DNA of 64,000 nucleotides from Flavobacterium fragile (lineage in GTDB: Bacteria; Bacteroidota; Bacteroidia; Flavobacteriales; Flavobacteriaceae). Position 1 is the stretch's first letter; the number at the start of each line of letters is the position of its first letter. Positions 8,184-15,783 of the stretch are shown piece after piece. The position numbers and the translations under genes are program-made. Location of the stretch: the NCBI RefSeq assembly GCF_023634865.1, contig NZ_JAMLJN010000007.1, forward strand, positions 83,707-147,706, written 5' to 3'. The notes under the pieces were generated by a model that was not told where the DNA came from, did no database searches, and saw nothing but the letters and a program-made list of their open reading frames with translations.

Positions 8184-10235
8184 ATGAAAAAATTTTTATA
8201 CATAGCAGCCAGTTTATTTTTAACAATAACTATGCAAGCACAAGACAGACCGCAACCTAAACCAGGACCTGCTCCAGCAATTAACGTTAACAAGCCTCAA
8301 AGCTTTGTTCTCAAAAATGGTTTAAAAGTTTTAGTGGTGGAAAACCATAAATTACCTCGCGTTTCTTTCAATCTTACATTGGATAATGCACCTTATGCAG
8401 AAGGAAATAAAAAAGGAGTTTCTGATATTTTAAGCGGAATGCTTGGAAATGGTACAAAAAAAATCAGTAAAGATGCTTTCAATGAAGAAATCGACTTTTT
8501 AGGAGCTGATATCAATTTTTATGCCTCTGGAGCTTATGCAAACGGACTTTCAAGATATTCAAAGAGAATTTTGGAATTAATGGCAGATGGCGCTTTAAAT
8601 CCATTGTTTGACCAAAGTGAATTCGATAAAGAAAAAGAAAAAATTATTGAAGGATTAAAAGCCGATGAAAAAAGTGTTTCTGCGATTGCTCGTAGAGTTG
8701 AAAATGTTTTAGTTTTCGGAAAAGAACATTATAGAGGTGAATTTACAAGCGAAGAAACATTGAAAAATGTTACTTTGGACGATGTTATTATCAATTACAA
8801 CAATTATTTTGTGCCAGCAAATGCTTACTTGGTAATTGTTGGTGATGTTAAATTCAAAGAAATTAAAAAAGAAGTTGAAAAACTTTTTGGTAAATGGAAA
8901 GAAGCTAAAGCACCTGTATTTACTTATTCTACTCCAAAAGACGTTCAATACAGTCAAATTAATTTCATAGACGCACCAAATGCTGTTCAGTCAGAAATTG
9001 CTTTAGTGAATTTGTCAAACTTGAAAATGACCGATAAAGAATATTTTTCAGTTCTTTTAGCTAACCAAATTCTAGGTGGTGGTGGAGAAGGAAGATTATT
9101 CTTAAACTTACGTGAAAAACACGGTTGGACTTATGGCGCATACTCTTCTATTGGGGCTGGAAAATATATCAATAAATTCCGTTCTAGTGCTTCAGTAAGA
9201 AATACAGTTACAGATAGTGCTGTTGTTGAATTCTTCAATGAATTGAAAAGAATCAAAACAGAATTAGTTTCTGAAGAAGATTTGAAAAATGCTAAAGCTA
9301 AATACGTAGGTAATTTTGTAATGCAAATTGAAAAACCTTCAACTATAGCAGGTTACGCTTTAAATAAAGAAACTCAAGGTTTACCTGATGATTTTTACGA
9401 AAACTATATCAAAAACATCAACGCAGTAACGGCTGAGGATATTAAAAATGCAGCAAATAAATATTTCTTATCAGATAATACAAGAGTGGTTATTGTAGGA
9501 AAAGCGGCAGATGTTTTGCCTGGATTAGAAGTAATGAGCAAAAGAGAAAAATTACCAATTTTCTATTTTGATAAATATGGAAATCCAGCAGAAAAACCGG
9601 AAGTTAAAAAACCTATTCCTGCAGGTGTAACAGCTCAAACGGTATTAAACAACTATATTAACGCAATTGGTGGAGAAAAAGCGGTTAAAAACGTAAAAAC
9701 ATTAGTTACGTTTTCTTCTGGAACTGTTCAAGGAATGCCATTAGAATTAGTTACTAAAACAGCTCAAAAGAAAATGAGTGTTGAAATGAAAGCTATGGGT
9801 TCTACTATGATGAAGCAAGTAGTTAATGAAAAAGAAGCGTATGCTGTGCAACAAGGTCAAAGAGTTGATTTTAAAGATCAGGACTTAAAAGACATGCAAG
9901 CTATGGCAGGTAACTTTAAAGAATTGTCTCTAGTAACAGATAAAGCGGTAACTCTAACTGGAATTGAAAACATCAATGGCGCTGATGCTTATGCTATTAA
10001 GAGTGGAAAATCTACTTATTACTATGATGTGAAAACTGGATTTAAAGTTGCTGAAGCTCAAGAGTTAGAGCAAAGAGGTCAAAAAATGACACAAACAACT
10101 TATTATCAGGATTATAAAGATGTGAAAGGATTGAAATTCCCTTACAAAACAATCATGAATGTAGGTATTGAAATCGAATTGATTACATCAGAAGTTAAAA
10201 TTAATGAAGGGGTAACAGATGCCGATTTCAAATAA
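8184..10235 (+). CDS. Secreted M16 family protein lacking the zinc motif, with C-terminal extra domain
   Basis: A 683-aa partner of the upstream peptidase. Residues 1-19 form a signal peptide (ending MQAQ). Residues about 35-450 are two M16 domains; where HxxEH should be, the sequence reads VSDILSGMLGNGT, so it cannot bind zinc, while the R/Y substrate-clamp region of the C-terminal half (HGWTYGAYSS) is kept. Residues about 485-683 form an added beta-rich domain of the kind seen in outer-membrane lipoprotein-sorting-like proteins. It is likely the non-catalytic chain of a heterodimer. A terminator follows the stop codon. Confidence 0.88.
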   Translation: MKKFLYIAASLFLTITMQAQDRPQPKPGPAPAINVNKPQSFVLKNGLKVLVVENHKLPRVSFNLTLDNAPYAEGNKKGVSDILSGMLGNGTKKISKDAFNEEIDFLGADINFYASGAYANGLSRYSKRILELMADGALNPLFDQSEFDKEKEKIIEGLKADEKSVSAIARRVENVLVFGKEHYRGEFTSEETLKNVTLDDVIINYNNYFVPANAYLVIVGDVKFKEIKKEVEKLFGKWKEAKAPVFTYSTPKDVQYSQINFIDAPNAVQSEIALVNLSNLKMTDKEYFSVLLANQILGGGGEGRLFLNLREKHGWTYGAYSSIGAGKYINKFRSSASVRNTVTDSAVVEFFNELKRIKTELVSEEDLKNAKAKYVGNFVMQIEKPSTIAGYALNKETQGLPDDFYENYIKNINAVTAEDIKNAANKYFLSDNTRVVIVGKAADVLPGLEVMSKREKLPIFYFDKYGNPAEKPEVKKPIPAGVTAQTVLNNYINAIGGEKAVKNVKTLVTFSSGTVQGMPLELVTKTAQKKMSVEMKAMGSTMMKQVVNEKEAYAVQQGQRVDFKDQDLKDMQAMAGNFKELSLVTDKAVTLTGIENINGADAYAIKSGKSTYYYDVKTGFKVAEAQELEQRGQKMTQTTYYQDYKDVKGLKFPYKTIMNVGIEIELITSEVKINEGVTDADFK

Positions 10236-10260
10236 TTAAATTAGTTATAAAATAGGAAAG

Positions 10261-10287
10261 GCACTCTAGAAATAGAGTGCTTTTTTT
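10261..10287. terminator. Bidirectional terminator
   Basis: GCACTCTA, loop GAAA, TAGAGTGC, then seven T; it ends the M16 operon and, on the other strand, the EamA permease gene. Confidence 0.85.
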
Positions 10288-11155
10288 ATTTCTTACTCGA
10301 AAAATAAACACCAATTAATACAATCAAAGCTCCTAACAATTGAATAATAGATAAGGTTTCATTCATAAATAAAAAACCTAAAATAAACGCTACTACAGGA
10401 ATTATGTAGGTAACCGATGAGGCGAAAACCGGTGATGATAATTGAATTAATTTGTAAAATAAAATGTTTGAAAATCCTGTTCCCACAATTCCTAAAATAG
10501 CAATATAGCCTAACGAAGCCTGAACCTTAGTTTCCTGAATTATATCAAAAAAACCCGTGAAATATAAAACAATTAAAGCTGGAAAAAACATGATTAAAAA
10601 GTTTCCTGTGCTAATAGTTAAAGGTTTTAAATCGGATAAGTACTTTTTAATTAAATTTACATTAACACCATAAAAAATAGAGGCTATCACTATTACTAAA
10701 GCATAATAGTAGTTCTCAGTAGTATTTTCTCCATCACCAAATAAAACTAATAAAGCACAACCAATAAATCCTATAATTACCCCAAAAACCTGGCTTCGTT
10801 GTACATTCATGCCGAAAAAAAGTAATCCTACCAATAAGGTATTTAACGGTGTTAAGGAATTTAAAATCGAACTTATAGAGCCGTCGATTTTCGTTAAAGC
10901 AAAAGCAAAAAGAAAAGCAGGAATGAAAGTTCCACATAAAGCAGTTAATGCAATATATTTCCACTTATATAAAGGGATTTGAGGAATTTGTTTAAATCCA
11001 ACAATAATCAAAAATAAAGCTGCAAATATGACTCGTAAACTACCTAGTTGTACTGAATTTACACCTTTTAAACCCAATTGCATTAAGATGAAAGAACTTC
11101 CCCAAACACAACCTAAAAAGCCTAATAAATACCATTTTGTTGAATTGTTTTCCAT
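10286..11155 (-). CDS. EamA/DMT-superfamily permease
   Basis: A 289-aa inner-membrane protein with ten predicted membrane segments arranged as two five-helix EamA repeats (about residues 8-140 and 150-285). The N-terminus has the family-typical WGSSFILMQLG. Members export amino acids, metabolites or drugs; the substrate cannot be read from the sequence. It is a single gene between a terminator and a divergent HMA lipoprotein gene. Confidence 0.88.
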   Translation of the reverse strand: MENNSTKWYLLGFLGCVWGSSFILMQLGLKGVNSVQLGSLRVIFAALFLIIVGFKQIPQIPLYKWKYIALTALCGTFIPAFLFAFALTKIDGSISSILNSLTPLNTLLVGLLFFGMNVQRSQVFGVIIGFIGCALLVLFGDGENTTENYYYALVIVIASIFYGVNVNLIKKYLSDLKPLTISTGNFLIMFFPALIVLYFTGFFDIIQETKVQASLGYIAILGIVGTGFSNILFYKLIQLSSPVFASSVTYIIPVVAFILGFLFMNETLSIIQLLGALIVLIGVYFSSKK

Positions 11156-11190
11156 AGTACTATTTTGTGCGTCAAAATTCAGACTTTATT

Positions 11191-11223
11191 TTGAAAATAG
11201 CACTATGAATTTTTGTAATTTTG
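11191..11223 (+). promoter_or_regulatory. Promoter of the HMA lipoprotein gene
   Basis: TAATTTTG at 11216-11223 (TAnnTTTG) with TTG at 11191-11193, spacing 22 nt. The first in-frame ATG upstream (11221) overlaps the -7 box, which supports 11266 as the true start. Confidence 0.6.
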
Positions 11224-11265
11224 CATAGTCTTTATTTAGAGACTTTTAATTTAACATTTATTGAT

Positions 11266-11634
11266 ATGAAAAATTTAAAAAATATTGGTTTAGCGCTTTT
11301 AATGATGCTTTCATTAGTAAGTTGTAAACAAGAAAACAAAGAAGTAGTAGCTGAAGAAGTAAAAAAAGAAGCCGTTTCAGAAGCAGATTTAGCTAAAATG
11401 CAAACAGCAAGTTTTACTATCGACGGAATGACTTGCGCTATGGGTTGTGCTAAAACTATTGAAAACAAATTAGCAGCACAAGAAGGAGTTGGGCAAGCTG
11501 TTGTGGATTTCGATACTAAAATTGCAACTGTAAAATTCGATGCTGAAAAACAATCGTTAGAATCCTTAACTAAAACCATTGAAGCTGTTGCTGGCGGTGA
11601 TTCTTACAAGGTAACGGAGTCGAAAAAAATGTAA
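11266..11634 (+). CDS. Lipoprotein with heavy-metal-associated (HMA) domain
   Basis: A 122-aa protein. Residues 1-19 are a lipoprotein signal ending in LVSC, so it is probably anchored to a membrane facing the periplasm. After a Glu/Lys-rich linker there is a single HMA fold (about 45-115) with the motif GMTCAMGCAKTIE. The two cysteines are separated by three residues (CxxxC), not two as in CopZ/Atx1-type copper chaperones. The domain has the usual beta-alpha-beta layout (FTIDGM, VVDFDTKIATVKF). It probably binds Cu or another soft metal; no P-type ATPase or other metal gene is adjacent. The ATG at 11266 is chosen from the signal peptide and promoter. Confidence 0.82.
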   Translation: MKNLKNIGLALLMMLSLVSCKQENKEVVAEEVKKEAVSEADLAKMQTASFTIDGMTCAMGCAKTIENKLAAQEGVGQAVVDFDTKIATVKFDAEKQSLESLTKTIEAVAGGDSYKVTESKKM

Positions 11635-11635
11635 T

Positions 11636-11672
11636 AAAAAAAACGCCCTGATTATCTCAGGGCGTTTTTTTT
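11636..11672. terminator. Bidirectional terminator
   Basis: A-run, CGCCCTGA 11644-11651, loop TTATC, TCAGGGCG 11657-11664, eight T. It separates the HMA gene from convergent gldD. Confidence 0.88.
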
Positions 11673-12231
11673 ATTGTTTCCATTCCAAAGTTTCCATTAT
11701 CCTGCGCATATCTTCTTTTAGATATTGTGCGGCTGGTAAAATGGAATCAAAATTAGGCTTTGCATAAAAATAGACACTTCCCACAATGAAGTTTTTGGTG
11801 CTATCGGTAGCATAGAATTGTGCATTAGTTGCTGCATTTCCACCTACTTCATAAAACATTCCGTATACTTTTTTCTTTTCGTTTATGAAAGGTTGTTCTA
11901 AAATATCATCTGCTTTAACCACGTGATTATAAGTTAATGTTTGAGCATCACGCAATAATTTATCGATGTCATTATTAACGGGTTTATGTGTTAAATAAAT
12001 GGTGGCTTTCATTTTTGGATAATTAATCTCGAAAGCACACGATTTATCTTTAATCAAGGCTAAATTGTTTTTCTCAAAAGTAAAGGAACAATTCGATTCT
12101 AATTTAGAATATTTGGCCTTTGGATATTCCAAACTCAGTTGGCCTTTTGGTTTTGGTAAGATATCCTCTCCACAAGAAACCAATACTAAAAACAATCCCA
12201 AACAACTTAATTTTATTATATTTTGTATCAT
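11671..12231 (-). CDS. gldD: Gliding motility lipoprotein GldD
   Basis: The 186-aa protein has a lipoprotein signal (LVLVSCGED, Cys at about residue 20) and matches GldD in length, composition and, decisively, location directly behind gldE and ssb. Known for the family: in F. johnsoniae, GldD is a membrane lipoprotein needed for gliding and linked to function of the type IX secretion system. Its molecular role is not defined. It begins two bases after gldE and is translated from the ssb-gldE-gldD transcript; a terminator follows it. Confidence 0.93.
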   Translation of the reverse strand: MIQNIIKLSCLGLFLVLVSCGEDILPKPKGQLSLEYPKAKYSKLESNCSFTFEKNNLALIKDKSCAFEINYPKMKATIYLTHKPVNNDIDKLLRDAQTLTYNHVVKADDILEQPFINEKKKVYGMFYEVGGNAATNAQFYATDSTKNFIVGSVYFYAKPNFDSILPAAQYLKEDMRRIMETLEWKQ

Positions 12232-12233
12232 AA

Positions 12234-13526
12234 TTACAATAACGTAACTTTTATTTGTTTTATTCTTCTCTTATCCACATTTTCGATGGTAAAATTAAGA
12301 TTATGAAACGTTATTTTCTGATTTTTTTTAGGGAAATTTCCCGAAAGTTCTAAAAGGAATCCCGCAAGAGTCTCAGCTTCTCCTTTTTGATCTTCAAACT
12401 CACTTTCATCAAGATCCAAAATGCGGTAAAAATCTTTTAAGCTTATTTTGCCTTCAAATAGAAAGTTTTTATCATCTATTTGAGAATAAATAGCATCCTC
12501 GTTGTCAAATTCATCACTAATATCACCCACAATTTCTTCTAAAACATCCTCTAAGGAAATGATTCCAGAGGTACCGCCATATTCATCTACCACAACGGCT
12601 AAATGACTTTTCATACCTTGGAAATCTTTCAATAAATCATCTAATTTTTTACTTTCTGGTACAAAGAATGGCTCTCGCAATAATTCGGTCCAATTAAAAT
12701 CTTCGCTGTCGATGTAAGGAATTAAATCTTTGATGAAAAGTATACCTTCAATTTGATCGATATTTTCTCTGTAAACTGGAATTCTAGAGTAGCCTTTTTC
12801 TACAATTTTTGGAATGATTTCACTAAAGGTTTCTTCTAAATTAAGAGCAAAAACATCTATTCTAGGGCTCATAACTTGGCGAACTTCAGTATTTCCAAAA
12901 GACACAATCCCTTCTAAAATTTTTTGCTCCCCATCAGTTGTATCGGCTTGAGAGGTTAATTCTAGCGCTTGTGAAAGTTGGTCAACCGAAAAATTTCCTT
13001 TTTGAACATTGAGCTTCTTCTCGATAAAAAGAATTCCGTTTCGCATCGGAACACTAATTGGAGACAATACATTATTCAATATCGAAATTGGAATAACCAC
13101 ATTTTGAGCAAACACCATATTGTTTCGGTTCGCATAAATTTTAGGTAAAACTTCTCCAAAAAGTAAGATAAAAAAGGTCACTACAACTACTTCTAAAACA
13201 AACCGTAAAACGGAAGATTCAATACCGTTAAACAATCGTTCACTAAAAGAAGAAAAAATAATAACAATGGCGATATTCACAAAATTATTGGCTACCAAAA
13301 TAGTAGCAAGCAACTTTTTCGGCTTTTCTAATAACCTTGCAATTAGAGTTCCCTTGTTGAAATCTTTATTTTGAATTTCATCTACATCCTTCTGAGACAA
13401 TGAAAAAAGCGCTACTTCAGAACCTGAAATAAAGGCAGAGCAAGCTAGCAAAATAATTATTACTACTATTCCGAGAAGGAATTCAAAATCAATCGTATGA
13501 AGTAAACTGGCCGGGTCAGGATCCAA
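12234..13526 (-). CDS. gldE: Gliding motility protein GldE, CNNM/CorC-type membrane protein
   Basis: A 430-aa protein with an N-terminal DUF21/CNNM membrane domain (about residues 10-190, four membrane segments), a CBS-domain pair (about 205-335, motifs VMSPRIDVFAL and VVVDEYGGTSGIISLED) and a C-terminal CorC/HlyC FAD-like domain. Such architecture is shared with Mg/Co efflux proteins and hemolysin-like proteins. In F. johnsoniae GldE works with GldD in gliding. The gene lies between ssb and gldD, 15 bases after ssb. A paralogue without gliding context lies at 42097-43362. Confidence 0.92.
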   Translation of the reverse strand: MDPDPASLLHTIDFEFLLGIVVIIILLACSAFISGSEVALFSLSQKDVDEIQNKDFNKGTLIARLLEKPKKLLATILVANNFVNIAIVIIFSSFSERLFNGIESSVLRFVLEVVVVTFFILLFGEVLPKIYANRNNMVFAQNVVIPISILNNVLSPISVPMRNGILFIEKKLNVQKGNFSVDQLSQALELTSQADTTDGEQKILEGIVSFGNTEVRQVMSPRIDVFALNLEETFSEIIPKIVEKGYSRIPVYRENIDQIEGILFIKDLIPYIDSEDFNWTELLREPFFVPESKKLDDLLKDFQGMKSHLAVVVDEYGGTSGIISLEDVLEEIVGDISDEFDNEDAIYSQIDDKNFLFEGKISLKDFYRILDLDESEFEDQKGEAETLAGFLLELSGNFPKKNQKITFHNLNFTIENVDKRRIKQIKVTLL

Positions 13527-13541
13527 ATCAAATCAATTTAG

Positions 13542-13943
13542 TTAAACATTAAAATCATCAGGAGCGCTACCTGTTGGTAAAGAAGACTTACTTAAATCAG
13601 TCTCTTTTTTGGTATTTAAGAATGTGAATTCTGTTACCTGAATTTCAGTAGTGTATTTTGTAGCGCCATCTTCAGCTTGCCATTGACGCGATTTGATTCG
13701 TCCTTCAATGTAAATTTTATCGCCTTTAGAAAGGTATTTTTCGCAAATTTCAGCGGCTTTGTTTCGAACAACAATGTTATGCCATTCAGTAGAAGTGATT
13801 TTTTCTCCAGTGGTTTTGTTAATGTAGACTTCGTTTGTCGCTAAAGGAAAACGTCCGATACAATTACCGCCTTCAAAGTAATGCATTTTAACTTCGTCAC
13901 CTAAATGACCTATCAAAATAACCTTGTTTAATGTTCCGTTCAT
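13542..13943 (-). CDS. ssb: Single-stranded DNA-binding protein
   Basis: A 133-aa SSB: residues 1-110 form the OB fold (MNGTLNKVILIGHLG at the start, STEWHNIVV, GDKIYIEGRIKSRQW). The linker is short (about 15 residues). The C-terminus ends PDDFNV, whereas the canonical acidic tip that recruits partner proteins ends in DDIPF or DDLPF, so the conserved terminal Phe is missing. It may still bind ssDNA but recruit partners poorly, or be a second SSB. It is the first gene of ssb-gldE-gldD. Confidence 0.92.
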   Translation of the reverse strand: MNGTLNKVILIGHLGDEVKMHYFEGGNCIGRFPLATNEVYINKTTGEKITSTEWHNIVVRNKAAEICEKYLSKGDKIYIEGRIKSRQWQAEDGATKYTTEIQVTEFTFLNTKKETDLSKSSLPTGSAPDDFNV

Positions 13944-13968
13944 GGCTTATATATTTATTAGGGTTAAT

Positions 13969-13997
13969 CAAAAATACTAATTTAAAGTGAATTACAA
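13969..13997 (-). promoter_or_regulatory. ssb-gldE-gldD promoter
   Basis: Minus strand: TATTTTTG (13969-13976) and TTG (13995-13997), spacing 18 nt. The -33 TTG lies inside the last codons of mutY. Confidence 0.7.
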
Positions 13998-15031
13998 TAA
14001 TTTGTAGCGATAAAATTGTGAATTACTATAGGAAAAGGTAGTTTTTCTATTTCTGTAATTGGTTTTGAATCAGGTAATTTTGAGTCGAATTGCACTTCAA
14101 AAAAGCGAATATTTAGATGTTGGTGCGATAATTTGTGGAGAATCACATCTTCATGTAGCGATACAACATCAATTGGTTTTAAGTTGAAAAATTCCATATT
14201 GGAAACTTCTTTTATGATTTCATTTTCCGATAATTGTGATTCGGTTTCAAATACTGGAAATTCGTATAAGTTTTCCCAAATCCCCTTTCCTTCACGCTTT
14301 TGTATAATGAAATTAGCATTTGAATCTTTTAATATTAAATAATTTAGGAAACGAGGTGTGACTTTCGTTTTCTTAGTTTTAACCGGAAGTTTGTTTACTT
14401 TTTTAAATTGTAGTCCGGCGCAACTCGAATTTAAAACACAAGTTTCACAATCAGGATTCTTGGGAACACACTGAAGCGCACCAAACTCCATAATTGCCTG
14501 GTTAAATAAGGCAGGATTGTTTTTATCTAATACTTCTTGTGCTAATTGTTGGAATTCGGTTTTAGTTTTGGGCAACGAAATATCGCTTTCAACATTATAA
14601 AAACGACTCAAAACGCGAAACACATTGCCATCCAAAACTGCTACCGGTTCATCAAATGAAAAAGAAGCGATAGCGGCAGCAGTATATTCACCAACACCTT
14701 TTAATTGTAATAAATCTTTATAAGTAGATGGGAATTCGCCATTTAATTCAAAAGCAATATGTTTTGCTGTGGTGTGTAAATTTCTTGCCCTGGAGTAATA
14801 ACCTAAACCTTGCCATAATTTTAAAACTTGTTCTTCATCGGCATTAGCTAAGTCGAAAACGGTTGGGAAGGCTTCGGTAAATGACAAAAAATAAGGTAAA
14901 CCTTGTGCTACTCGCGTCTGTTGCAACATGATTTCTGAGAGCCAAATCCAATATGGATTGGTTGTATTTCGCCATGGTAAGTCGCGCTTATTTTGTAAAT
15001 ACCAATGAATTAAAGAGTTACTGAATTCCAT
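13982..15031 (-). CDS. mutY: A/G-specific adenine DNA glycosylase
   Basis: Removes adenine mispaired with 8-oxoguanine in base-excision repair. The 349-aa protein has the helix-hairpin-helix catalytic core with E33 (EIMLQQTR) and D134 (LDGNVFRVLSR), the GVGEYTAAA hairpin, and the iron-sulfur cysteines C188-x6-C195-x2-C198-x5-C204. The C-terminal about 110 residues form the NUDIX-like domain that reads 8-oxoG. The start at 15031 (MEFSNSL) is chosen because the alternative TTG start at 15052 lies inside the -7 promoter element. Neighbours ssb-gldE-gldD follow on the same strand. Confidence 0.95.
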   Translation of the reverse strand: MEFSNSLIHWYLQNKRDLPWRNTTNPYWIWLSEIMLQQTRVAQGLPYFLSFTEAFPTVFDLANADEEQVLKLWQGLGYYSRARNLHTTAKHIAFELNGEFPSTYKDLLQLKGVGEYTAAAIASFSFDEPVAVLDGNVFRVLSRFYNVESDISLPKTKTEFQQLAQEVLDKNNPALFNQAIMEFGALQCVPKNPDCETCVLNSSCAGLQFKKVNKLPVKTKKTKVTPRFLNYLILKDSNANFIIQKREGKGIWENLYEFPVFETESQLSENEIIKEVSNMEFFNLKPIDVVSLHEDVILHKLSHQHLNIRFFEVQFDSKLPDSKPITEIEKLPFPIVIHNFIATNYCNSL

Positions 15032-15049
15032 GATTTTGTATTGGGACAG

Positions 15050-15057
15050 CAAAAATA
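15050..15057 (-). promoter_or_regulatory. mutY -7 promoter element
   Basis: TATTTTTG on the minus strand (TAnnTTTG), 18 bases upstream of the chosen ATG. It decides the start codon. Confidence 0.55.
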
Positions 15058-15090
15058 AATCTTTAGTAATTAAAATTTAATCAATTAAGG

Positions 15091-15122
15091 TTGAATTATT
15101 GTTTTTTTAATTCTTATATTTG
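15091..15122 (+). promoter_or_regulatory. hup promoter
   Basis: TTG 15091-15093, 21-nt spacer, TATATTTG 15115-15122; leader of about 35 nt before the ATG at 15164. Confidence 0.75.
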
Positions 15123-15163
15123 CAAACTCAAAAAAATACACATAAATATAAATACGAAAGAAA

Positions 15164-15457
15164 ATGACGAAAGCAGACATCGTAGCGAAAATTTCAGAAA
15201 AATTAGGACTTGAGAAAGGTGATGTTCAAGCAACTGTAGAGTCTTTTATGGAAGAAGTAAAAAACTCGCTTGAATCAGGTGACAATGTTTATTTAAGAGG
15301 TTTTGGAAGTTTTATTATTAAAACGAGAGCTGAAAAGACAGGAAGAAACATCTCTAAAAACACAACAATCAAAATCCCTGCTCACAATATTCCGGCTTTT
15401 AAACCAGCTAAAGTGTTTGTTGAAAGCGTTAAAGAAAAAACAGAAGTTACAGTATAA
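15164..15457 (+). CDS. hup: HU family DNA-binding protein
   Basis: A 97-aa histone-like protein starting MTKADIVAKISEKLG, with the HU/IHF signature GFGSFIIKTRAEKTGRNI around residues 46-63 and the beta-arm with the conserved proline (KIPAHNIPAFKPA). It bends and compacts DNA. The short tail EKTEVTV is not basic, so this is the plain HU form. The next small basic ORF follows 32 bases later without a terminator between. Confidence 0.96.
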   Translation: MTKADIVAKISEKLGLEKGDVQATVESFMEEVKNSLESGDNVYLRGFGSFIIKTRAEKTGRNISKNTTIKIPAHNIPAFKPAKVFVESVKEKTEVTV

Positions 15458-15489
15458 AAACTATTTATTAATCTAAACACCAAAATGTT

Positions 15490-15582
15490 ATGCCAAGTGG
15501 TAAAAAAAGAAAAAGACATAAGGTAGCAACTCACAAACGTAAAAAAAGAGCGAGAGCAAACCGTCATAAAAAGAAAAAGTAG
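15490..15582 (+). CDS. Very basic 30-aa protein, probably ribosome- or nucleic-acid-bound
   Basis: ATG 15490 to TAG 15580-15582 encodes MPSGKKRKRHKVATHKRKKR followed by ten more residues ending HKKKK. Over half of the residues are Lys or Arg. I recall near-identical short ORFs behind hup-like genes in other Flavobacteriaceae; the composition is that of the smallest ribosomal proteins (Thx-like, or a Bacteroidota-specific large-subunit protein). Which one I cannot decide from sequence. A perfect 14-bp terminator stem starts inside its last codons, which supports that the gene ends here. Confidence 0.75.
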   Translation: MPSGKKRKRHKVATHKRKKRARANRHKKKK

Positions 15583-15607
15583 TTTAAAACTACTTTTTCT
15601 TTTTTAA
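15572..15607 (+). terminator. Terminator after hup and the basic small ORF
   Basis: AGAAAAAGTAGTTT 15572-15585 and AAACTACTTTTTCT 15587-15600 are perfect inverse complements, followed by a T-run. The stem overlaps the final codons of the 30-aa ORF. Confidence 0.8.
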
Positions 15608-15692
15608 AAAAAAGTTCATTGAAATGAATCAATTATAAGTTGATTCCCAGGTAAACTGCCTGAAAAAAAATGTTTAATCCATCTGTACGAGT

Positions 15693-15758
15693 AGAATTCA
15701 GAATTCAGAATTCAGAATTTAGAATTTTTCTAATTTCTAATTTCTAACTTCTAACTTT
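15693..15758 (+). repeat. Imperfect inverted repeat made of AGAATTC/TTCTAA words
   Basis: Left half: AGAATTC repeated three to four times, decaying to AGAATTTAGAATTTTT. Right half: CTAATTT/CTAACTT words that read TTAGAA-like on the other strand, so the two halves can fold around TTAGAA-TTT-TTCTAA. It lies between the hup terminator and rng. Similar word-based spacers occur at 4197, 4527 and 28380. Confidence 0.6.
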
Positions 15759-15783
15759 AAAAGTATGGATAAAAATGTACTGC

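Noticed and set aside
15032..15052. Seven-residue N-terminal extension of MutY from a TTG start.
   Set aside because: The TTG is part of the -7 promoter element, so the transcript begins downstream of it.
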